Positions 1 to 12,100 of a stretch of DNA of 64,000 nt are shown piece by piece. The stretch spans positions 17,677,121 through 17,741,120 of the forward strand of contig CM032798.1 of assembly GCA_019155185.1 (NCBI GenBank), read 5' to 3'. Under the pieces are notes generated by a model. The model was not told the origin of the DNA. It ran no database searches and worked only from the letters and a program-made list of their open reading frames with translations. Made by a program: the position numbers and the translations under genes. This stretch comes from Beaufortia kweichowensis (taxonomy: Eukaryota > Chordata > Actinopteri > Cypriniformes > Gastromyzontidae). The number at the start of each line of letters is the position of its first letter. Position 1 is the stretch's first letter.

Positions 1-1450
1 AGAACATTCCTTGAAAATATAACTTAGTAAACATTGAAGATTTCAAAGTAAAGCCATGTCAAAGATTGAAATCATAGTAAAATTAATAGGTGAAATTAAA
101 CTTTGATGCTCGTTATTCAAAAATTTGGTTCTTAGACTTTAGCCTGATTTTCACAGACAAGGTCACATATGGTACGATAGGAGATGGGTTTTCTTTTTTT
201 GTGTGTTTGTTACAATTAAGCTAATAAAACATTTTAAATGAATATTTTATGTCCAAATTATTCATGTGGCAAGCCGTGTAATAAGTTGAATTATGTACAG
301 CCGGCAGGTTGTTCTCACAGAACAAACAATTAAAATGTATGATTGAGATTGCTATCTTAAGAGATGCAGGAATTATTTTAGTTGTTACAGTTTGTGCATT
401 CAGATGTACGGCAAGCATCTTTCTTTGATTCAATCTTTTTATACACGATCCACATGGTTGTTAAAAGCTCTTAGCAAGCTTTAACATTAATGCACAGCTG
501 ACAATAGTTTCAGACGACTATTATCAGCTAAAGGAAGCACCTGGCCAAGATGACGATAAGACAACAGCAATTCAGCAGAGCTGCTCATGGGAAGCCACGA
601 TAGTTCCACACCAGAGAAACCGAACAGGAGGTAAATTGAATTTCTATCTTTCTCTCTGACATTTCGACTCTTGACACTCTAATTACGGAGGCCAAGTCAT
701 GCGTTGACAAAAATCACATCTGGTGATTTCTTTTTTGGTCAATAAACTAAGTTCTTGTCATTGATAGCAACAGTCAAAACGCCAGCGCAAAAGTGCTCTG
801 TGACCTCTTGGAAAAGAGAGACGGAGAATCAATTAAACAGTCACGGGTGAAGAATTAGCAAGCGACTTTACAGTAAGGAAGAAGGGTCAAACATACAGAC
901 AGAAGAGAGGCAGAGATAACAGTTTGCATTTCAACATTACTAAGAATGTGAACTGTGATTTATGCCCATCCCTTCAAACGCAGAAATGTATTAATGTCGT
1001 GGTGGCATGTTTGTGGCGATTGTGTGGCAAATGGAAGCCGGCTGGGTTACTCATTACGACTCCTTTGAAAATGGCAGCGCTACATCAAAGTTATCGCACG
1101 GAGGAATGCGTCTCATTAAGACACAAGTCATATAACAGGATTCGCTATAAACACACTGCTTCTTTTTCACTGATGTTTGTTTGGAAAGAAAATTCGTGAA
1201 TGTGTTCAGAGGACTAGAAGTGCTCATATAAAGTTAACAGCTCATATTGCAACATGGGAAAAACATGAAACTTATGAGCAATAAAGACATTTTTGTGGAA
1301 ATTCAAATAAAAATACAGTACAGTTTAAAAGTTTATGGTCACTTCTTCTTCTTAAATTAACTAAATTAATAGTTAACATATATTATTAGTAAACTATATA
1401 ATATAGAATAGCATAAATGTCACAAAAATTCACAATAAATCAATATATGT
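1..1450. other. Non-coding stretch, nothing specific recognised
   Basis: Mostly AT-rich sequence with stops in all frames. The 500-900 part is more base-balanced and single-copy, so it could hold a weak regulatory element, but I see no motif cluster. Short open frames at 221-433 (minus) and 924-1199 (plus) have no domain, no splice context and no family resemblance, and I treat them as chance. Confidence 0.5.
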
Positions 1451-1457
1451 TTATATA

Positions 1458-1458
<1 letters not shown>

Positions 1459-1509
<51 letters not shown>
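1459..1509. repeat. (TA)n microsatellite
   Basis: An uninterrupted run of about 25 TA units, flanked by further TATAT-rich sequence. Such runs are typical of fish genomes and usually vary in length between individuals. Confidence 0.97.
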
Positions 1510-1514
<5 letters not shown>

Positions 1515-1814
1515 ATTTTCAAACTAGTCACCATTTTCTTACAAATGAAAAGAAAAATAAAATAAAAAGAAAAGTTTTCTTGTCATTTTATGCTTTCTTG
1601 TCAAGCAGCTTCTTAAAGTCTCACTTCATCTATCCTTATTGGTTGGTTTTTCTTTACTATTCAGTCACTGCATTCAAAAACATTTTTAATCATTTTCTTT
1701 TGTAATGAAAGAAAGTAATATGTTATCACAGTTATATTTTGTTTTTAGGATCATGATAAATTTCAAAAATAAAGGTGATTCATGATGCCACAAAAGAAAA
1801 ATTTTTGGCTGTAT

Positions 1815-1978
1815 GGTTCCAACTTTTAACACCGGATGAACCTTTTTGTTTTACAAGGCTGTTCTTTAGATTATAAAAAGAAATGTTGTCTGAAAGGTTT
1901 TTCAAGGATCCAAAAACGGTTCTTCTATGGCATCACTGTAAGAAATATTCTAAAGCACCTATATTTTTAATAATGTAA
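1815..1978 (+). repeat. Dispersed teleost repeat (GGTTCTTC...GCATCACTG type)
   Basis: It contains the phrase GGTTCTTCTATGGCATCACT near 1919 and ends in AAGCACCTATATTTTTAA. I recognise this wording as part of a common short teleost repeat whose copies read 'GAACCTTTTTG...TGCATCACTGTGAAGAACC'. The GAACC at about 1849 and the GGTTC at 1918 face each other, giving the palindromic look of a non-autonomous DNA transposon. Recognition is from memory and the edges are approximate. Confidence 0.6.
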
Positions 1979-2047
1979 AGAAAAGAAATCCTTAAAAAGG
2001 AAGGGTTACGTTGAAAAGGTTACACTGGAGACTTTTGATGAGAGCCA

Positions 2048-2145
2048 TATCACCTTAGCAACTGCACAACAGTGTACTCAAAACCACTCGGATCACCTTA
2101 GCAACCACACAGTAATGCCCTGAAAACCGCCCACAACGCCCAGGC
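2048..2145. repeat. Degenerate tandem repeat, CACCTTAGCAAC unit
   Basis: CACCTTAGCAAC occurs twice about 42 bp apart (near 2050 and 2095), followed by decayed CCACACAGTAATGCCCTGAAAACC units. This matches the 'caccttagcaaccacacagcaa' satellite-like arrays widespread in cyprinids. Here only about two diverged units survive. Confidence 0.6.
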
Positions 2146-2559
2146 ATCATGGAAGCAGCTTTGCACAGAAAAACACCAGATATATTTCTTACTACTGGCC
2201 GACCAGTTTGCCCTAATGGATCACATCAGGGAATTGAAGAGATAAACTCCCTGTCCACCATCTCTCATTTCCTCTATCTCTGCCTGTCCACATACTAGAG
2301 ATGATGAGTCATTCTTATCTGCTCTTTTTGGAGATGATGCATCCAACATTGGTTTCTGATTGCTCATCATTAGTGTGCACTAGCGTTAATAGAGGAAACA
2401 AATATCTCATATTCACACGTGCTAACAAAAGTCAGTGCATTTTATCTGCGTGTCACCTTGCCATTAAAGTTGTTGCACACATCGCCCCTAAAGACTGCGT
2501 TCCAATATTACCCTCAAAGTCAACAGCCAAACACGCCACCAAATAAATACGCAAACGCA

Positions 2560-2930
2560 GATTTATAACAGCAGTTAGACGCTCACCACAAATGATAATT
2601 GCTTCATATTACTTGTGTGATGGCTGATGTGGAGTGAGGGGGGCATGAAAAACTACTTTCGCTCAGCAAATGAGGAATGAATTCAGTAGTTCAGGAGTAT
2701 CTCCGCTCTCTCAGAAGTACAAGGCGGACATAAATATTTCAGTCGTGAGTTACGCTTGCAGATTATAATATTCACTCTCCTAAGGATAAATCTGAGGAAC
2801 TTAAGCGTTATTACTTGTCTTTATCACGTTGTTGGCAGCGGCAGTGACTGTCGGAGGTTTCGCTACTGACTGATGACCTCATCATGCAGCTTGTACAATG
2901 GGGAGAAATTAAATTAGCCGGAGCAATGAA
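2560..2930. other. Single-copy stretch leading into the CpG-rich island
   Basis: The sequence is base-balanced and not repetitive. It includes GAAATTAAATTAGCCGGAGC just before 2930. No coding signal is seen. It may be the outer part of the regulatory island that follows. Confidence 0.3.
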
Positions 2931-3480
2931 TCCTGCCCTGTTTCCTCGAGAAAAGCCCGGGACCGACCGCACTGCAAGTCATTCGGAAAACTAATCTCTC
3001 GCATAAAGCCCTCGCGCGACTAACAGAAGAGACTGCGGAGGCCGCGGAGTTCCTGCGCAGGATTGCCGAGAAAACGCGAGTTATGGAGGGGGGAAAGTGT
3101 CACGTCATTAAATCTCACCGCCGCCCGTCTTTTTCTCTCTCATTTTCTTTTGCTCTCTAATTTCATGCGTCTCTCCTACTGTGAAAGGACGACCGCAGCT
3201 GTAAATCCCACAGTCATAAAGCGGCAGATTGATGTGAGCTAGGGTACTCGAAGGCAACAGGACGCACCGTCTCGGAGATGTGCGGGAGGATTCGCCGTGG
3301 CAAATGGCTCCTGGAGGTAATTAATGGCAATGGGGCTGGCTAATTAAAAGCTCTTAGCTTTCCCCGGTGCGGGGTTGCAGCAGCTGCTCGGGCCGGGCGT
3401 CTCGCAGCGTGAGAGCGGGCATAAATCCTGCCACGGTATCGTGGAATGGCACCTGTGCTCTCTCTCGCACCTGTCACCGT
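2930..3480. promoter_or_regulatory. CpG-rich island with paired TAATTA sites, candidate enhancer or promoter
   Basis: This is the most CpG-dense part of the window, with runs such as CCCTCGCGCGAC, GGCCGCGGAG and TCGGGCCGGGCGTCTCGCAG, in sharp contrast to its surroundings. Two TAATTA homeodomain-type cores lie at 3318-3323 and 3341-3346 around GGCAATGGGGCTGGC. There is no long open frame with a credible start: the frame at 3367-3699 opens on a non-ATG codon and shows no domain. The features fit a conserved developmental enhancer or an unmethylated promoter island. No transcription start could be fixed, so strand is left open. Confidence 0.45.
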
Positions 3481-3699
3481 TGTTGCCATCTCTCATCCTG
3501 TCATCACTTTAACATTGCTCATGGCAAAAAAAAGACAGAAATGGCAGGTTTCCCGTTTCACAATGATGTTTCCCAGAGGACCATGGAAACCTGGGGGATG
3601 TGTGTCGAGAAAGAAGGGCAAAGTTGCAATGGTGCCAGTTTGTATACATTTTTGATACTCAGACGAAAAATGCATGTTCAGCTGGTAGCTGTGTTTTGA

Positions 3700-4470
3700 A
3701 ACATTTAGTAGGTTTCTAGGCCACTAGCTAATCTAATGACTAGACCCGTGACTAACTAATAACCAGTTTGGACCAACTAGAAACCACCTATCATGTGACA
3801 CTATCTATTCAAATTCAGATCTATCTATGCAAAAAAGCAATTTTTGTGATTTACCTTTTTCTGTAAAAAAAAGTATACTCTTTTACATAGTAAATCATTA
3901 ATTTCATTATAATAAATCAAAATGTGAGTACTGTATCTCAAAATATAATCATATAATCCATACCAATTTCATCATTTTTATGGCTACTATACAACCACTT
4001 TATTGCTTTTAATCTCATAAATTCAAATTCTGACACTTCAGCCTGTATTTCAAGATGGGATCACATAACAATATTTTTAGTACATTAACTCCCAAAATAA
4101 AAATACAGTCCATCTAACCACAGTGACAAGGTAGCCAAGGAGAAAGAAGCCAAGAAGAAACCAAGATGTCTTGATGGAGCCATTTGTGATCACAGTAACA
4201 CAAAGCATTTCCCATAAATGTTTGACAAGACTAACATTTTAATTGTTTGAATTGCCCAAAACTGCTTTCTTAAGTAGATTGATTTGTACATTCTGAGTCC
4301 TCTTTCCATTTCAAATACTCCTACATGCATACGAGCCATATGAATTTCTGCATTCCAGTTGTTTGCATTCATGACTCTCTACGAGTCTAGTTTACCAATT
4401 TGTGTACTTTCTTACACTTTTCTCTCTCTCCGTCTTTCTTAGTCTTGGACAATAAGCACAGAATGTCAGC
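3700..4470. other. AT-rich non-coding filler
   Basis: A+T-rich and rich in stop codons, with no recognised repeat or motif cluster. Confidence 0.5.
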
Positions 4471-4479
4471 ACTGCAGAG

Positions 4480-4640
4480 ATAAATGCATGGTAATTGCTG
4501 TAGCCTCTGGCATGGTAACAGGCCTTGTTGCCGCGGGTGAGGCTGTTGACCACTAATTACAGCCAGACACGGCATCTATTATTCATATTACTTACTCCTC
4601 TGGCAATTATGTCATTTTAATTTGGACTCCACTGCTGTTA
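4480..4640. promoter_or_regulatory. Candidate conserved non-coding element
   Basis: A compact single-copy block with GATAAATGCATGGTAATTGC, then GGCCTTGTTGCCGCGGGTGA, then a TAATTA core at 4554-4559 and TATTATTCATATTAC. The mix of homeobox-type cores, a short CpG patch and lack of repeats is typical of vertebrate enhancers. Conservation is not tested. Confidence 0.4.
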
Positions 4641-5370
4641 GGTCTAAACTAGCAAACTTTGCTACATAAAGAACTTCCGTGCAGAAGAAAAAGCACACAT
4701 GCACATTTTGTTCCCCGTGACTTTGAGTGCATAACCCAAATACATGTTGCCGTTCACACCTATCACACGGTTAAAGTAGTTTGGATATCTGTGATTGGTC
4801 GAGCCCCACTGCTCTAAGACACAATTCATCACGTTGATAGCAGGTGTACCGTTTAACTTTCCAAAAAGGGCCGGGGTCTGCCGTCGTACACATCCGGCCC
4901 TGCTGTGTAGCGCCCTATATATACGACCTTGAACGCACACCACCACCAGCTCCCTTAACACATTACAACCTGTCATGCCACTTCAACGCTGTGCACAGGA
5001 TGGATTTGTGGCAATAAAAGACAGAAACGTGATGAAAGAGAGAGAGAAGGTGAAGTCTGACCTATATTTAGGATGGAGTTGTAAACAATCCATAAAGCAT
5101 TCGAGATTACAGCAAGTTCACTCTCTTCATGGTGAGCGATGGGCCATTCGCTGGATTAATGGTGTACACCAGAGGACTGTGCATGCCGACAGGTGTGAGG
5201 TGGCATTTGGTAAAGCATTTCAAATCAAGTAATGATTAAAAAGACACTTTATAGTATGCAAGAAGTGCACTACAACCTGACCTTAAAAGTTAAAGGAACA
5301 AAAGAAGAAGAAGATGCAGATTTTAAATCAGCTAAAAATATTAAATAGTAAATATGACACTAAAGAGTAC
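4640..5370. other. Non-coding stretch, nothing specific recognised
   Basis: Short opposing open frames at 4662-4976 (minus) and 4975-5232 (plus) lack domains and splice signals. The sequence is not obviously repetitive. Confidence 0.4.
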
Positions 5371-5373
5371 CCG

Positions 5374-5479
5374 GCTAACAGGGAACATTCTCAGAACTTA
5401 ACATATTATGAGACAACTGATAAATTGTTCATGGTAGGTGTGTTACTTCCCTTTTCCTAATTTTCCTAATTTTAGTTGG

Positions 5480-5559
<80 letters not shown>

Positions 5560-5848
5560 TATATGTGCATATGTTTTTTATAAAAAAAAAAAATGAAACT
5601 TCGGTCACAAAAATAAGAACTTTTGCTAATGTTCTCTAAAAGTTCTTTTAAAGATATCAAAAATGGTCTTGCAGTGAAAGTGATAAAACAAGCGTATTTA
5701 CAACATTATATGTCATAGCTAAATGTTTTAAAAACATTATGAAAACATCATTCTTACATTGTTCAAAACATTCTGAATGAACATTTACATAACTTATTGG
5801 GAACTTATTGTTAGCAAAACATTATTAGAACATATTTTGTTAGCTGGG
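5374..5848. mobile_element. MITE-like repeat, GCTAACAGGG...GTTAGCTGGG ends (copy 1)
   Basis: It opens with GCTAACAGGGAACATTCTCA and closes with ATTTTGTTAGCTGGGG, so the outer GCTAAC/GTTAGC form an inverted pair. The body repeats phrases such as GTTCTCTAAAAGTTCT, TCTTGCAGTGAAAG and ATTAGAACAT. A diverged second copy lies at 12101-12336 with the same order of phrases. A long (TA)n tract (5482-5556) is lodged inside this copy and absent from the other. No coding capacity is seen, so it is a non-autonomous element. Confidence 0.6.
5482..5556. repeat. (TA)n microsatellite inside the MITE-like repeat
   Basis: About 37 TA units without interruption, followed by GCATATATGTGCAT. Confidence 0.97.
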
Positions 5849-6075
5849 GAAAAGTTGCATCATAAAAGATGTCAAATGTTCAGTATATGGTATTATACAG
5901 TAGACTTGCTAAATTACTATAAACAGATGTATGATTGTATATAAGCTTTACACAAACGCATACAGTTTTTTGTTGCATTTCAGTCAAAATTATCATATCC
6001 TGAAAATACTTGCAGCTCAAAGAGTGTTTTTCTAGTCAGTACTTATAATAAAAGATGTATATTATTATTTAAAGG

Positions 6076-7200
<1,125 letters not shown>

Positions 7201-7214
7201 CCTGCAACAATAGA

Positions 7215-7740
7215 CGCTTTTGCCCAACAACACTATTAGGACGTAATTAAGATTGATTCCTGAGTGTGCAAATGCGCTGGAGGAAGTTACCGTCATCAAC
7301 AAATGAATTTAGAATAATCTAATTGGATGAAAGGGATTGTGGCTACTCTAATAAGGATGCAGGCACAGATGTAAAGTGCTATCAAATCTGTCTAAATGTT
7401 CTTGCCAAATGGCTTGAATCTGATAAGTTTTAATGATAATTCTGAGTCTACCCAAATCTTTCCATATCACATGAGGCTATCAAAACCACCACGCTTATGC
7501 GAGGGGAAATCACATAATCAATTAACATGGTGGCATTTGCCGGGACATGCCGGAGGGTTCGGGCGAGGAGGGCCGTCTTGTCATAACTCGTCAAAGGAAA
7601 GGTCAGCTGCTGCGGGGTCTCGTACAGAGCTGTGGAGATCTGGAGTGCACTACAGCAGCAAGTCTCCAAACTCGATTTACAATGCATGACAGTCAAATGG
7701 AACATAAATTCGGCAAGGACAGAAATCTGTGGTGATCAAG
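7215..7740. promoter_or_regulatory. Candidate conserved non-coding elements (two adjacent blocks)
   Basis: The first block (7215-7400) holds ACGTAATTAAGATTGATTCC with a TAATTA core at 7244-7249 and AATCTAATTGGATG at about 7315-7328. The second (7500-7735) holds AATCAATTAACATGG followed by a CpG-richer run, CCGGGACATGCCGGAGGGTT. Both are single-copy and base-balanced. Opposing open frames at 7396-7735 lack domains and look like by-products of low stop density. Confidence 0.4.
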
Positions 7741-7953
7741 GACTGACACGAAGGAATATGGGACCGATGAAATAGCATAAAAAGCTAGACTGTAACCTTG
7801 TGACCTCTTTGGTCTAGACCTGGGTCTTAACTTAAACTAAGTCTTAAAAAAATCTGCATTTAAGGTTACAAATTATTATGTTTCATTCTCCCTGGGCATT
7901 TAACCCATGACCTTGCTGTTGTTAGCAGTATACTATAGCAAGACCACAGTCAA

Positions 7954-8192
7954 CACTCTAAAAACAGATGTGTTAAAAATAACACAAGATGTATCTAGTT
8001 AGGGACAACACACAGATGTGTTGTCTCTAACTAGACATATCTTTGTGTTAATTTAAAAACAACACATTTTGTGTTACTTTCAACTCAACATGTGTTGTCC
8101 CTTTTATGTATTTAACACAAAATGACACATTATGTGTTAAACAGCATAACACAAAAAATGTGTTAAAAAATAACACATCCTTTTTTAGAGTG
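7954..8192 (+). mobile_element. Tc1/mariner-type MITE, CACTCTAAAAA ends (copy 1)
   Basis: A 239-bp palindromic element. It starts CACTCTAAAAACAGATGTGT and ends in TTTTTAGAGTG, whose complement begins CACTCTAAAAAAGGATGTGT. The interior is built from AACACA/TGTGTT words and can fold end to end. A second copy at 41298-41538 has the two ends swapped, so the copies lie in opposite orientations. The flanks here are AA on both sides rather than the TA seen at the second copy. No transposase frame is present, so movement would have needed an enzyme supplied by another element. Confidence 0.88.
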
Positions 8193-8199
8193 AACTTAA

Positions 8200-8780
8200 C
8201 CAGAATAAAACATGGTCAAACTTTTGTGACCGACATATGGACAGTATAAATATCAATACACATTACTGTATAAAACAGCAAAGAATTAGGTAAAGAAACA
8301 GGTGACCCTGTCGGTAAAATCTAATAACTATGAGATTAAGATAATCAAAATAGTAAATGCTATAAATGATTTATGATGATTTCAAGATACAGTACTAAAA
8401 TTGTCATTTATATGACTTTATGGACACTTTATGGTTTTTATTATTTTGCACAAAAAATACCATAAGCTGGCTTCCCATATTAAGGTTATATTCTCACAGA
8501 ATGTAGAATAATTTTATGTAGAAAACTGTAAATCACAAAAAATGACTTTAACATTTCTCAAACTTACTACACCCATGTTTGAGTGACTGATCTCATACAA
8601 AAACCTATTTCTTCCAGTCTTTAAGGTAGCGAGGCAAAATCTCATCAACAACCACAAAGTGGAACGTGAATTAAATTAAGGTAAATTAAAACAACTCTTT
8701 GCAACTGTGGTTTAAAACATACCTCCAGGGGTATTGCAGTTATTAGAGCTTGATAAAGTCTGATATTACAGTAAAACTGA
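8200..8780. other. AT-rich non-coding stretch with a minor exon-like block
   Basis: Largely AT-rich filler. On the minus strand 8606-8671 reads FTFHFVVVDEILPRYLKDWKK and then TAG, an oddly protein-like stretch, but it has no AG acceptor and an in-frame TAA directly upstream. I do not call it a gene; it is discussed among the findings. Confidence 0.4.
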
Positions 8781-8789
8781 AGTTTTTAC

Positions 8790-9130
8790 CGTACCGCCCC
8801 TAGCTCAAGTGCTGCAGAGATACGAGTGTAAAAGAGAGAAGGGAGAGAAAAATGAACGATAAAAAACAAAGACAATGAGAGGCAGCGAGTGTCACTCCAC
8901 ATGGTGGTGCGACACAGCTGTGACAGCCCACCTTCATGCATATTGATGGCACCCGTCATGGCATAGCCTCTGATTGAGCAGTCACACAATGGAGAGAGGC
9001 AGGCAACTCCTCATGTTGCCCCATCAATCAATGGCCAGCTCACAGCACAAGACGCATTCTCAACTGTCAATTAGTGGATCCTCCAAGAGATGCTCCTTTC
9101 GGCTTCATCGCAAGACCAAATGGAGGATGT
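8790..9130. promoter_or_regulatory. Candidate conserved non-coding element
   Basis: Single-copy and base-balanced. Visible words are CTTCATGCATATTGATGGCA, CATCAATCAATGGCC (a PBX/HOX-like TGAT core on the complement) and GTCAATTAGTGG, with a CAATTAG core at 9068-9074. Short frames on both strands have no domain. Confidence 0.4.
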
Positions 9131-9199
9131 GTGTTGTTGAATTATGTGTTCATCATTTTTCATTTAATACATTCTGTAAAAGAAATAAAGTTTAGACTG

Positions 9200-10060
9200 A
9201 GTATCATTCAAAGATCTGAGGAAAACCACAAAGTAGAAGCTATTTCATTGTTTTACTGTATCGGCCATGTTTCAAAATAACCTTTGCAGAATTAATTATT
9301 ATTAATTATTTTGTCATATTTGTGCTCCACCAGACTGGAGCTTTGAAACAATTATCTGTAATATTAGTTCCAAACAGGGAAGGTTATTTTAATTAAGGTA
9401 AAAAATTACACACAAACCAATGTAAATAATCTCTCTGAAAATAATTTCATATCACATTGTCACATCTGCAGTGACATTAAACTTCAACCTAAATATATAT
9501 ATATATATTTTATTAAAAATGAGCTTAATATAATTATGTGAATCTTTGCATTGGTAACTTTTTAAATTTAATAATAAAAAAAATGCAATTAATTTAATAA
9601 ATGAACATAAACAAAAATAATATTAGGAAATAATAAGCAAACAAAAAGTCCATATTTGGTTAATATCTCAAATTTGATTAGTACCCTAAAAACACTCTTC
9701 AACTCATTTTTATACAAACATTCAAATGTTCAGGTTTTTAATAAATCTGGTTATGTGGGTCAATATTCACACACTTCCAAAACATCCACGAATGTAACAG
9801 TTACCAACTAATAAACATGGCATTTATGTACATAATCAACTGAGTACATTACGTCATACGTCCGACATGTGAACAGGTGATTTGTTGTAGACCAAATGGA
9901 TCTGAGCTAAATTTGTTTCACTCACAAAAACTAATTTAAAACTTCCGGTATTAAAACATAGTCCACTACAGCCTACAAAAGAATCTTTACAGCAACAAGA
10001 TAAACATTGCAACAATATTACAAAGATACTCTATATATGGTTAATCTGCAATTCAAGTTC
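9200..10060. other. AT-rich non-coding filler with a short (TA)n run
   Basis: Very AT-rich. A minor (AT)n run lies at 9492-9509. No gene or familiar repeat is recognised. Confidence 0.5.
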
Positions 10061-10070
10061 ATTGTCTTAC

Positions 10071-10163
10071 CAGCTCCTTGTTTTAGCAAATGAATGAAGC
10101 GATGTTTTCATTCTTGCACTTGAGACTCCTGGTGGGCAACATGACAAGATTATCTTTGCCATG
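10071..10163 (-). other. Weak first-exon-like block (speculative)
   Basis: On the minus strand an ATG at 10163-10161 opens a 30-codon frame beginning MAKIILSCCPPGVSSARMKT. It ends at CTG|GTAAGA, a good GT donor, at 10071/10070. An in-frame TAA lies seven codons upstream, so this ATG would be the start. The 200 bp upstream carry GCGGAAGC (ETS-like) and GGTTACCCGGATGAGCGG, unusual CpG content for this area. The start context (T at -3, G at +4) is weak and no downstream exon with a proper acceptor was found. It may be chance. Confidence 0.15.
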
Positions 10164-10399
10164 AAATCAATACTGACGTATTAAAACGATTATAACGAAA
10201 CTGATAACGTTACTGTATCAGGTGAATACACTATCAAAAATCGTCACAAGATGTCGCTAAATTAACTTAAGGTTTAAATCAAACGCGGAAGCGTTCTCAA
10301 CGCTGTCAGGAATGACAGGAAAGTAGACCCGGTTACCCGGATGAGCGGAGTGATATACAGCACTGCCACGATATAATCCACAGAATCCAGTCAAAAGGT

Positions 10400-11430
10400 G
10401 AAAAGTAAATGTGTATATTTTAGTGTTTCAAATTACTTTTGTAGACAACGATATAATTGTGGCGACACATTATACATTTATTTAATTAGAAAACTCACAT
10501 TTTATATTAATTCATTATTGTTGAAATGGATTACCTGGCACAAATAATGAATAAAAAGAGTCCAGCACAGAAATTCCTTCAGTGCTGTTTAAGATAAGAA
10601 GCTGGATGATAAAACGTCAAGAGTTTGATTTTGCAAATTCTAGAAAAAGAGTGACTAATTTTGAGTATTTAAGGTACTAGAGCTCCATTCCAGATGATAT
10701 TTCCCGTTCGAGGTGGGAAATATCCTAAAACCGAGGAACACAGCATTAAAATGTAGTATTGTATACTGGTCTTATTCATGTTCATTAAAGTTTGGTCTAA
10801 GACCTGTTTTAGATTTGTTACATCTCATTAAATACTGCACTTAAGAAGTCCATGATATATGGCGAGAGTTCTTCTATCAGTTTGAATCCCTCACGTTTTC
10901 TTCAGGCTTAACATTTGTGCAAATAGAACATTAAAGTGACACGTACTGTCTAGAGTCTGACATAGACTGACCTTTAACATGTCTGAAATGTCACGATTTT
11001 GCCTTATGGAAAGTTCAAGGACATCGTTAATGATTTCAGAGTCTCATTAATCTGACAAACAGGCACATGTGTATGTCATTATACGAGGAATGAAGATGGA
11101 CGGCAGGAACACTGACGGTTTCTTCACAGGAAGTGAATGTTGTTTTACCGACACTCATCTTTCTCTTGCTTGAGAAGAGAGGCTTCCGTGTTGGCACATC
11201 CCTGATTTGACAATATCTGAATATCAAAGCAAACATTCCCACAAACTGTATGAGAGCAGTTTCTCTCCCTCCCAACTCCTAAAAGATTTATGTGACACAC
11301 ATATTATGCTGACGGCGCAGATCAGGCCAGAGTTGTGCTTTTCTCATCTTTATCTAGAATCATCCTTTCGTTTCCTCGCCAATTTGCAGAGCAGTTCATA
11401 AAATGGCACGTGGAGCTGTGGGGATGGTAG
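10400..11430. other. Non-coding stretch, nothing specific recognised
   Basis: AT-rich to about 11000, then mixed. Open frames near 11036-11401 show no domain or splice context. Confidence 0.4.
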
Positions 11431-11447
11431 AGAGAGAGAGAGAGAGA
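11430..11447 (+). repeat. Short (AG)n microsatellite
   Basis: Nine AG units at the edge of a base-balanced block. Confidence 0.9.
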
Positions 11448-11454
11448 CCCAGCA

Positions 11455-11650
11455 GTTGCCTTGGCTTTCCATGTGGCTGCTCAGCTGTCTGTAAATTATG
11501 AAGCACATTTTTATGCATTAGAGATGCCAGGTATAGGGCGTGATCCATTAATATGCATTCGAGCAGAGTGATAAACAGGAGAGATTGAACCCTGAGCGAT
11601 TCAGAACAACTGTCAGTGCTACTTAATGTGACTGACAGACTGACACATAT
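11455..11650. promoter_or_regulatory. Candidate conserved non-coding element with ATGCAT words
   Basis: Single-copy and base-balanced. It contains TTTTATGCATTAGAGATG and ATCCATTAATATGCATTCGA, giving two ATGCAT palindromes about 45 bp apart next to ATTA cores. It resembles vertebrate enhancers bound by POU and homeodomain proteins. Confidence 0.4.
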
Positions 11651-11699
11651 TCAGCTCTGCACAACATCACTACTGTATCTGCTGCTTTTAAAATACTAC

Positions 11700-12100
11700 A
11701 GCAACCAGGTATTTTTCCCTTACGACTAAAACGAGGACCACACGGTATTAGAGAGACATTCTGTATCTAAGATGTCCTCATTTCTGAAAACTGCGAATAT
11801 ACGAAATAAAGACAGCAGGGATGTAAGGATATAAAAAAGGAAAAAAGGAGCTTTCACGATAAGAAAAAAAATCACAATAAGGTCGCTTTAATATGAATAA
11901 TATGGTCTGCACAATATTAAAAGAAAAATCCAATAAATTATAACTTTATATATGATAAGCAATACTTTATTTGCAAAATCAATATAAATTATATTAGATA
12001 AAAAGACCTGTACCTCTTCTAAATTTTAATAATCTCTTAAATGGTGCTTTATTAGTAAAAATCTGTATGTAAGACATTACTCAGTAGCCAAAGTTTGTTT
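11700..12100. other. AT-rich non-coding filler
   Basis: A-rich runs and stops in all frames. No repeat family recognised. Confidence 0.5.

Noticed and set aside
11825..11832. ATATCCTT on the minus strand, a U12 AT-AC donor sequence
   Set aside because: The sequence before it is A/T-run filler with no exon character; an eight-base match is expected by chance at this scale.
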